This document shows, one piece after another, positions 57,001 to 64,000 of a stretch of DNA of 64,000 bases; within the stretch, counting starts at the first letter, position 1; the number at the start of each line of letters is the position of its first letter. The stretch comes from Bryopsis sp. KO-2023 (lineage: Eukaryota > Chlorophyta > Ulvophyceae > Bryopsidales > Bryopsidaceae). The stretch spans positions 3,410,001 to 3,474,000 of the forward strand of contig BSYQ01000012.1 of NCBI GenBank assembly GCA_030272585.1, written 5' to 3'. The position numbers were made by a program, and so were the translations under genes. A model generated the notes under the pieces. That model searched no databases and was not told where the DNA came from. It saw nothing but the letters and a program-made list of their open reading frames with translations.

Positions 57001-58831
57001 AATTCCTTCTGTTATTTTGAGGGGATGCGTGTGTGAAAAAGGTTCAGGCAACCGGTCAAATCGCTCGGAGGAAGTGGAGGACCCTCTACTGGACGCAGAA
57101 GGCAGTGCTGGAAGCATCGACACTCGGAGCGAAGACAGCGTTACCTCTGTTCAAATAAACATTCAAGTCAGTCCAGAAGTGCACGGCCCTTCAGATAACG
57201 CTGATCCAGCGGTAGAGGGAGATGGTGTTGAATCTGCCCGTGTCGAAGAGAGGGGAATTCGAATATCCACCAGGATTAGAAGGCGTACTGGGGATGCTGA
57301 TGGGTATGTAGGGGACGATGATGTTTATGGTAAGAAGGAGGGGGTGAGGGGAACTGGGGGCTGGAATGCTATGAAAAAGAACTGATATTCAGAAAAAAAA
57401 GTGAAAAAGAAGGTGAAAAAATATCTGTCTTTTTTTTTGATACATCAGAAAAACCTTTTGCCTGGGAAAGGGAAGAATGGCCAGAGTGGGTCGCAAGAAA
57501 GGGGGGGGGGGGAGTTTCTTGTTTCTGTTTTGGAGCCTATCGAAGCATCCCAGGCCGCTTGGCAGCACACGAAGTGCAGTAGCATGATTTAATTTCGATG
57601 TTTTTTGTTTTTTTTTTGGTGTGTGTAGCTACCCCCCCTACAAGTTTGGCTTTGACTTCCCCTGGTGAGCATGATTCGCCCAGAAACTTGGATGAGGAGG
57701 AATTCGATCGAGCGTCTGACACCGAGGCGGAGAATGACTCGGAGCCCTTACTAAGGGAAAACTTGGAGGGGCCTGGGACCAGTGCACATTTTGAGCGGTC
57801 TGCATTCAACAGGGCTCAGACATCCTTAGTCAGCGACGAGGATCAAGTATGGCTGTGTAAAAAAACGGCTTGAATGAAAAAATTTGACGTTCCATTTTTG
57901 TGTCCAGGGGGGAGGAGTGATTAGTTTTTTATAACATATATTGAAAAACAACTTTCCGTTTTCCCACAGGAAGGGGCTGAAATTGGAGAAGAAGAGGCAG
58001 GGGAGGATCAAGTGCAAAAGGATAGCCCCATGCTGGCAGGAGGTTCTGAGCAAGACCCCCTCGGCCGCATGGCTTGCGCAATTTGCTTCAGCCGACCAGT
58101 TCAGGCAAGTCCTAGTCTCGAAACTGTACAAATTGTTGAAATTAATATAACGATATGTTAACATGCACTCCTACCTCTGTCTCTACTGGAGAGGTAGTTG
58201 CACGAAATTTTAGATAAAAAATCAAAATATGTGGGTGGGGATGCCATTTCGAGTGACCTTCAATATTTTACTTTGGAAATAGTTCTATTATTAAGTCTTG
58301 TTTAAATTTTTTGTTTTTATATTTTTCCCAGGTTGCTTTGGTGCCCTGTGGCCACAGTAATATTTGCCGAAGATGCAGCAGGAAACTTGAAAGGTGTCCG
58401 TTCTGCAGGTAAGGGGGCGAAAAAAAGAACCCTAAGAAAATCCACTATACATTTCTATCCTCTCACAAGTACTTTTCGAGAAAAATGAAAATTCAGAACG
58501 TTGTATATGTTTTTTGCGCATTTTGTTAATAATAATGTTTTATCGATGTATGTTGTTTGCAAGGAAAAATCATAAGGGAGTTGTTGAAAGTTTGCACAGG
58601 AATCGATACATGCTGTAAACAAAAAAAAGTGGAAAATGTCTGCTGCAAGAATGTTTAGAACAGTTTGATTTTATTTTTGCTTTCACGTAATGAGAAATTT
58701 CATTTTTTGAAGATCGTGATGGTTCTAATTTTTCTTTTCGTGTACTTCCGTTTTTTTCAAATTTTTTTGTGTTTTTTTTTCTTTTCAGGAAAGAAGTTGT
58801 TCGCAGACAGAAACTGTTTCTGACTAACTAA
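54085..58831 (+). CDS. Single-pass membrane RING-finger protein with EGF-like ectodomain
   Basis: Thirteen exons in phase: 54085-54238, 54574-54689, 54913-55006, 55373-55510, 55727-55797, 55933-56054, 56341-56450, 56609-56800, 57048-57329 (or from 57042), 57629-57846, 57970-58104, 58332-58408 and 58789-58831, about 583 aa. A signal peptide ([20 protein letters not shown]) leads into a Cys-rich ectodomain with recurring blocks ending in MCC or CC ([22 protein letters not shown]). An EGF-like motif follows ([20 protein letters not shown] then [10 protein letters not shown]). A Trp-rich transmembrane helix sits near residues 300-326 ([20 protein letters not shown]). The cytosolic part is acidic, then ends in a C3HC4 RING ([10 protein letters not shown]...[18 protein letters not shown]...CPFCRK). 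The RING implies ubiquitin ligase activity, directed by an extracellular ligand-binding head. The intron after 58104 uses a GC donor. I know no named family with this exact order. Confidence 0.85.
54769..54893 (+). repeat. Intronic tandem duplication, about 64-bp unit
   Basis: Two adjacent copies share CGGGGAGGGGTGCAAATTTC followed by similar AT-rich sequence ending AAGTGTT, at about 54769-54829 and 54834-54893, in the second intron of the RING gene. Confidence 0.75.
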
Positions 58832-60353
58832 TGGAGTATTTTTGTTCTTTTTTGTTCTTTTTTTTTGATTTTTGGAAAACGGGGGGAAAAAGGGAAAGCA
58901 CCAAATCTGGAGGACGTTGTGGAAACTTTACCAATCCATACCTCTTTCAACGTTGATTTTCATGAAAATTTATTTCTGATTTCTGACATTCTCTGCAGCG
59001 ATGTATAATTAATATGATTTCTGGTGGTGTGGAAGTGATTGATCGAGGGGTTTTAGAGGAAAACAAACAGCAAGAATGCAAAAGTATAGACACAGTTGAT
59101 GTGCGCTTTTGGTGGGGAGGGGGGCATCGAAACATGACCCCTGTTGACTAGGAAAAAGAAGCAAAGAATGAGTTCCACTATTTCCCACAAAAAAATTGAC
59201 AGGTTCTTTTTGTATTCCTTCTTTTATTGTGATGTTTCGTCTCTTTGTTTGGTTTGGTGTTTTTTTGGTGTTTTTTTTGTTTTTTTTCCCCGGGGGGGGG
59301 GGGGAGGGAAATGGGCTGTGCAGAGAAATTTTGGTTCAGTTTGTGCAGTATGTGTATTTCAATCTCTGTGCATTGTGTGTTTGTGCGTGTGTCTTTTTCC
59401 CAGCTGTTCTTTTTTTTTCGGCTCAGCGAGAAGAATTTTAAATGAATGTGTCAAAAAAGTGACCTGATGTTGGTTCGACATTGAAAAAATGAAAAAGTGG
59501 AAAAAAGAAACAAAAAGGAGAGGGCTGAAAGAAAAGCTGAAGGAAAAAGGAAAACAACTGCAAAACAACTGCACGGGTATGAACGAAGCCTGGGGCTATT
59601 ATTCTAGAGACTGTGGACATGGAGTGGTGGGGTGTAATATCCTATTTTTTTGTTTTCCCAGAATCCTGTTTCTTGGTGGGTGTTTGTTCAAGGGAAGGTT
59701 TGTAACTCAATCTTTGATATTGTTTCTTCTATCTATTTTTGTCCGGCTTCGGCCCACATATTGTCAAATCTACTTGAATTTATTGGGGTCAGCATCACTG
59801 CTAAAGAAACTGCCATATGGAAGCATTCCTTGACGTTTCACAGGAGCATTAACACTTCACAGTCAGAAAATAGGCAAGGCCCCAATTTCATGAAAAATTT
59901 CATTCGACCAGAATTGAACAAGCAAGATGGGGACAGCAGTTGGAAAAAAACCTTGGCATGGAAAGGTTGCAATAAAATTCATACATGAAAAATGCGAGCC
60001 CAGCCTGAAGAAATGATATAGAATAAATCAAAGTATAATAATCGTGCAGCTTTCAGGGCACCCAGTGGTTTTTCACTTCCTTCGATCGATTGATGATTTA
60101 TCCACCTGTTAGGCAGATTCCAGTTGGAGGTGACTCAACCTTGTTTTTGGTCGGACTGGCTATGTATACCGAGGGTAAAAAAGCAAAGAAAAAACGCGCA
60201 CGTGCATTGCTGCTGCGCCATCCGTCGACAATCTGTGGTGGAACTTTTAAATCGCTGTTGATGAGAGTGAAGCGGAAATTTCTGGGGTGTGCGTGCGACA
60301 TTTCCTGTGTGGTGAGAGTCCGATTTCCCAAAAAAAAGGGGAGGAAAATCAAA
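58832..60353. other. Intergenic between RING E3 gene and DUF952 gene
   Basis: AT-rich with long T and G runs to about 59480. A plus-strand frame (59650-59988, 112 codons) reads somewhat protein-like (HILSNLLEFIGVSITAKETA) but lacks motifs or splice partners. The last 250 bp are CpG-richer and likely hold the promoter of the next gene. Confidence 0.35.
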
Positions 60354-60683
60354 ATGGGTACAATCCTGCACATCACTTTCGAAGAAGCCTGGAAAGAAGC
60401 TCAAGCCAAGGGCGTTTACAGCGCCGACAGTCTGGCCACCGAAGGATTCATCCATTGCTCGGAAAACGACGAGCAAGCCACGTTCGCGGCGAATCTTTTT
60501 TACAAAGAGCATTCGGGACTTCCCGTTTTGGTCATCGACACCAAAAAACTCCAAAGCGAGATCAAGCGGGAGGCTTGTGATGGAAAGCTTTTTCCTCACG
60601 TGTACGGCCCGATCAACACGGATTCGGTGGTTGACGTAAGAACCTTGATCAAACTCAAAGATGGGTCGTTCGCCATTAAGTGA
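60354..60683 (+). CDS. DUF952 family protein
   Basis: Intronless gene for 109 aa that covers the whole DUF952 domain from first to last conserved segment: ILHITFEEAWKEAQAKGVYS, ATEGFIHCSENDEQATFAAN, LPVLVIDTKKLQSEIKREAC and LFPHVYGPINTDSVVDV. The EGFIHCS and FPH(V/I)YGP(I/L)N motifs are diagnostic. The family is common in bacteria and scattered in eukaryotes; its biochemical role is not established. The frame is open upstream of this ATG, but the domain begins right after it and the preceding residues are low-complexity, so this start is preferred. No targeting peptide is visible, so it is probably cytosolic. Lack of introns and bacterial distribution make past horizontal transfer plausible. 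Confidence 0.9.
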   Translation: MGTILHITFEEAWKEAQAKGVYSADSLATEGFIHCSENDEQATFAANLFYKEHSGLPVLVIDTKKLQSEIKREACDGKLFPHVYGPINTDSVVDVRTLIKLKDGSFAIK

Positions 60684-61787
60684 TTGCAGTTTTTTCCTTC
60701 GGCAACATCGTCTGCACAATTGCATTTGCGTTGGGTTGATTTCAAGTGGGTAATCGTTACGTTTTGGAACGTGATGCGTCTCGTTGGGGTGGCATGGGTG
60801 CCAGTTTTAGTCGATGTTCAAGGGTGATGTTACAAAAGCAAACATTCCAGTGGAATAATTCCACTTTGCAAGGGCATCTTGGATTTCAGGTTGTGTTTGG
60901 TCAAACCAGCCCCTGATCTTCTCTCCCCCACAAGTTTATGTTCATCCTATGGGACAGCTGTGATTGGGCTGGGAAATTTAAACTTCAGCAAATTTGCTGA
61001 AATGGCCTGTTTGGGAAACATGGGACTTGAGTATTTAACAACACTCTGGGGCTGTTTCGCCATCTTTTTTCATTTGGTAAAAAAGTTCGTGGGTTCTTGA
61101 GCTAAAGAATATGCAGTGAGGGGAGCAAAAGGGAAATCTTGCAAAAGGTTTCCGAGTAGTTTGATATTGTTTGGATATTATGCAAACGAATGTAATCTTG
61201 GGTGGAAAAGAATGTTATGGTTTCTGCCTGAGGGAGAGGAGATGTACTGTGTGAAGAGCCTTTCTTGTTTGGTTGATTGGGATGGTTTCAACATTCAAGT
61301 CAAGAGTTCAGCCTTCACAACGGCTTCTCCACCCCCCTTTAAGTCATTAACTAAGATCAATATTGCATTTATGCAACTGCTCGTTTCTAACCATCCCTTT
61401 CGCGCTAGCTTCATTACATCCACTCGAGAAAAAAGTGACAAAACCTTGCGACCATGCCGCTTCCCTTTTGTTCAATGCTTAGAGGAGCTAAAAATTCATG
61501 ACTAAGACAAACGACCCTTCTTTTGCGAGCGATAAAGAAAACACCATGAAGTAGAAAAACGAAGTGTCAAATCCAACATAACCTTAAGAATAAGCAAAAT
61601 GACATCAACCAAACCCCCATCCGTAAACATAATCATGATCATAATCATAACCCCCATCCGTAAACAAAACATGGACCGAACTGAAGTGTGAACTTTTACT
61701 CTACCAGTAGAAAATTGCTTTGTGAATTCCAATCCGACTGTGATTCCAATTCTATGCAAACACAGCAAGACCACCAGCCACCATAAA
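60684..61787. other. Intergenic with dispersed repeat copy
   Basis: Contains the second copy of the repeat seen at 20545-20670. A direct duplication of CCCCCATCCGTAAACA at 61615-61665 is separated by an ATCATG/ATAATC string. The right end is 3' flank of the tyrosinase gene. Confidence 0.45.
60965..61090 (+). repeat. Dispersed repeat, copy 2
   Basis: Partner of the copy at 20545-20670. Both show the central palindrome GTTTGGGAAAC and a following CTGTTTCRCC block at the same spacing. The repeat may extend upstream toward 60880. Confidence 0.6.
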
Positions 61788-63443
61788 TCAAAAAGTAAGG
61801 ATACCTGTGAGTCCGTTCAGCATCTCTACTTCCGTTGTGCACTCCAAATCGTGCACCACCACACCACCTGCCGTCGTCACTTCTATATCGAACGTTGCGT
61901 TCTCCAGGATCACCTCACCCTCGCACGCCAGCGGTTCGAGCGAGAAAATTGCACGCACTTCTTCCCTGGCCATGCAGTTGGCACAGCGACGCACGTTGAA
62001 GCGGCTGAGCACAGAGTGGTTTCCCACAAAAATACGCTTCTCCCTCACACCAGGCTCCTGCAGGACCGCATATGCGGTTATGATGAATGAGCCTTCAAAC
62101 TGCGATCGATCGATCCCGGACACCACAAGGACCTGCTTGGAGGCCTTCCTCTTCGCCTCCGAGTATTGCTCAGAGTATATCCTATACAGGCCTGGAAGCG
62201 AGCCAGGCGCGTAGCGATACTGATAATTCGTACCGTGCTCGTCTGGCATGCTGATGCATTCCTTCGACGTGTACATTTTCTTGTTTCTGTGCCTGAACGG
62301 CGCGAGTTCTGTGTCCAGGGATAGCTTGTCAGCCACCTTCTGACCAGGTGTTGGTCCCTGCCCGTTGGCGACGTTGAGCGTGCCTGGGTACCCTGACTTG
62401 ATGTCCAAGTGTTCCTTCGCTTTATGAATCACCTGCCATTCCCAGAAGACGCGATCGACGAAGCAGTGGTGGAAGAAGAAGATCGGGTCGAGTCCTGCGG
62501 TATTGTTCTCCCCCATATCGCCGTTCGCCCCTGGAACGTGATTAGAATGATAGGGGGGCGGGTCATAACCGCCCACGGCGAGGTGCATGTCGTTGTGCGG
62601 CTGCTCGAGCGGCATTGTCGGCTTGCCCTGCAGGTCCGCCATGGGAAACGCATACGCCGAAGTCGTGTTGGAGAAGACGGTATAATTGGGTGCGTCGAGG
62701 CAACGCAGGTAGCGCGTGCGCAGCCCGTTCGGTTTGAACACGGGAAGGTCGGCCCCGTACTCCGAGTGTGGCGGCCCATCACGAAGCCAACTCGTGACGT
62801 TCTCGTTGAGGAGTGACGTCTGAAGTTTTACTGACTTGTACTTCGCATTGTGCTTCTTGGTCTTCATGCGTTGCTGGGGGTCGTGCACGAGACCGGATAG
62901 AGGGTAGCGCACAGTGGTGTATCCCTTCGGCTTGTCGTACTGGTATTGCCCTTCACCTCCCAACGAATCTGATATCGCGACAGGTAGCGTGAACGACCTG
63001 AGCGGGTTAGAGACCAAACCAATCTCGGGGATATCAAATAACTCGTCCGTGAGGCATTTTGGGACACCTTTCTTGAACGTCTCGTCGCTTGTCTCGTCCC
63101 AGTAGGGCAACATGACTCCCGGTTTGAAACTCTGGAGCGCTTGTTCGACCTTGAGGACGTATACTCGATGCCAGGTAGGAAACAAAACGTTTCCGTGTTG
63201 ACAGTAACCGCCCCAGTAAGTGTAGCGTTCTTCGTCAGGGAGACCGTCGACATCTTTCCGGGCGACGAACGGCTGCCCGTGGTACCCGCCGAGAGTGAAG
63301 AACGAGCGCTCGTCCGCCGGTGGTAACTCCTTCACCTTATACCACGCGTACATGAGGTCTTCAAGTCCTTGCATGTTCGACTTGTCATCGTACTCGTCCT
63401 GCAAGTCGCGGAGAGGACGGCGCGTCTTAGAGTAGTCGGTCAT
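61788..63443 (-). CDS. Tyrosinase (type 3 dicopper oxidase)
   Basis: Oxidises phenols such as tyrosine to quinones. From the ATG at 63443 the frame encodes 551 aa without introns. Copper site A: His55 in GGYHGQPF, His83 in YWGGYCQHGNVLFPTWHR and His92 in the same segment; Cys81-Gln-His83 matches the Cys-x-His thioether motif of fungal-type enzymes. Copper site B: His283 and His287 in PHNDMHLAVGG and His325/326 in DPIFFFHHCFVDRVFWEW. All six ligands are present. The remaining 190 residues form a beta-rich C-terminal region like that of fungal tyrosinases and hemocyanins. No clear signal peptide is seen at this start; one could lie in an upstream exon, since CTCAG precedes the ATG by 12 bases. 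A possible donor (ACAG|GTATCC) after 61805 may replace the last five codons by another exon. The gene looks GC-richer than its neighbours. Confidence 0.9.
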   Translation of the reverse strand: MTDYSKTRRPLRDLQDEYDDKSNMQGLEDLMYAWYKVKELPPADERSFFTLGGYHGQPFVARKDVDGLPDEERYTYWGGYCQHGNVLFPTWHRVYVLKVEQALQSFKPGVMLPYWDETSDETFKKGVPKCLTDELFDIPEIGLVSNPLRSFTLPVAISDSLGGEGQYQYDKPKGYTTVRYPLSGLVHDPQQRMKTKKHNAKYKSVKLQTSLLNENVTSWLRDGPPHSEYGADLPVFKPNGLRTRYLRCLDAPNYTVFSNTTSAYAFPMADLQGKPTMPLEQPHNDMHLAVGGYDPPPYHSNHVPGANGDMGENNTAGLDPIFFFHHCFVDRVFWEWQVIHKAKEHLDIKSGYPGTLNVANGQGPTPGQKVADKLSLDTELAPFRHRNKKMYTSKECISMPDEHGTNYQYRYAPGSLPGLYRIYSEQYSEAKRKASKQVLVVSGIDRSQFEGSFIITAYAVLQEPGVREKRIFVGNHSVLSRFNVRRCANCMAREEVRAIFSLEPLACEGEVILENATFDIEVTTAGGVVVHDLECTTEVEMLNGLTGILTF

Positions 63444-64000
63444 TGTGGGGTTGGCGCTGAGGTTGGGAAGAAGTCGGAAGTAGCCGAACGATGGTGAAGT
63501 GCCCAACGTCGTGAGTATGAAACCAATTGGGCTTTGAAGGCAGCTGACATAGAAGTGTATTCAACAAAGAGATAGAACCCACTAAGGAGCACAGTAAAAC
63601 ATCCCCGCGTCTGCAGCACACAACTGTTCTCCTGTAATCCCCCAGCAAAATGGTATGACAGTCTGCCCTCCTGTGCTGAAAGCACTTTCTCTCTTTTCCA
63701 TGTACCCCGCGGCCATATGTGTTGTGTGGCGTTCTGGACCTCACAATATACGAATGAATGATAAAACCCATGTCTCCACAGCCCATGTCCGCAGCCGCCA
63801 CGAACTATCGCCCGTGTCCTTACGAAAGTGATCGTGGTCGCCACGAGTAGGGCCGCGGAAATAGGTCTTTGTAACTGATGGCTGCACGGCGTTTGTGGCG
63901 ATATTGAATGGCTGCAGTGGAACTAGAGGTGAGTGATGTTTGGACGAACAGGTGAAAGGCGCCTGTAGTAAGGATCGAGAAGTTCTAGCGTCGTCCTCCG
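63444..64000. other. 5' flank of tyrosinase gene
   Basis: GC-richer than most intergenic DNA here. Minus-strand frames up to 63844 are open but lack a convincing signal peptide or domain. Promoter or first exon of the tyrosinase gene may lie here. Confidence 0.35.

Noticed and set aside
1..64000. CRISPR arrays, bacterial operons, rRNA genes and complete canonical tRNA genes
   Set aside because: None seen. The window is eukaryotic with spliced genes, and no regularly spaced identical repeats or rRNA-like cores were noticed.

Overview
The window is nuclear DNA of a eukaryote with dense GT-AG introns, typically 100-400 bp with long T/A tracts, and with poly-T acceptors. A plant-type chlorophyll b reductase (NOL type), a plastid-targeted three-helix membrane protein, a plant-like diacylglycerol kinase and a PWWP plus RRM-like protein together point to a chlorophyll b-containing photosynthetic protist. 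A green or streptophyte alga, or a chlorarachniophyte, would fit; the species cannot be fixed from sequence alone. I rebuilt gene models by hand by chaining open exons across splice sites with matching phase, so individual boundaries may be off by a few bases.

Layout. 0-1 kb: 3' end of a coiled-coil gene (+). 1.7-5.7 kb: mitochondrial ATP synthase gamma (-). 8.0-8.6 kb: small secreted Lys/Gly/His/Tyr repeat protein (+). 10.6-15.6 kb: repeat-rich island with two mini-tRNA-like elements, a CGACG minisatellite, a long hairpin, an inverted repeat pair and a degenerate RING-like gene (-). 16.6-20.3 kb: 721-aa protein of unknown function (+). 21.5-22.9 kb: UFC1 (-). 23.1-25.8 kb: chromodomain protein (+). 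26.8-29.0 kb: PWWP protein (-). 30.0-32.9 kb: plastid membrane protein (-), divergent from chlorophyll b reductase at 33.1-37.2 kb (+). 38.6-40.7 kb: secreted 20-Cys protein (+). 43.8-45.9 kb: RAE1 mRNA export factor (+). 46.9-51.0 kb: diacylglycerol kinase (+). 51.8-52.6 kb: secreted polyglycine protein (+), a paralogue of the 8.0 kb gene. 54.1-58.8 kb: membrane RING E3 ligase with EGF-like ectodomain (+). 60.4-60.7 kb: DUF952 protein (+). 61.8-63.4 kb: intronless tyrosinase (-).

How genes relate. Most are unlinked housekeeping genes. The two plastid genes share a CpG-rich divergent promoter region. The most interesting pattern is a small family of secreted proteins with the same three-exon layout, a conserved leader and DLK/LLG motifs, but completely different low-complexity tails (Lys-Tyr-Gly-Gly-His repeats against polyglycine). 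They lie in the same window as a type 3 copper tyrosinase. This recalls tyrosinase-crosslinked extracellular materials, though a functional link is inference. The second notable item is a pair of roughly 50-58 nt tRNA-like elements consisting only of a perfect acceptor stem and T arm.
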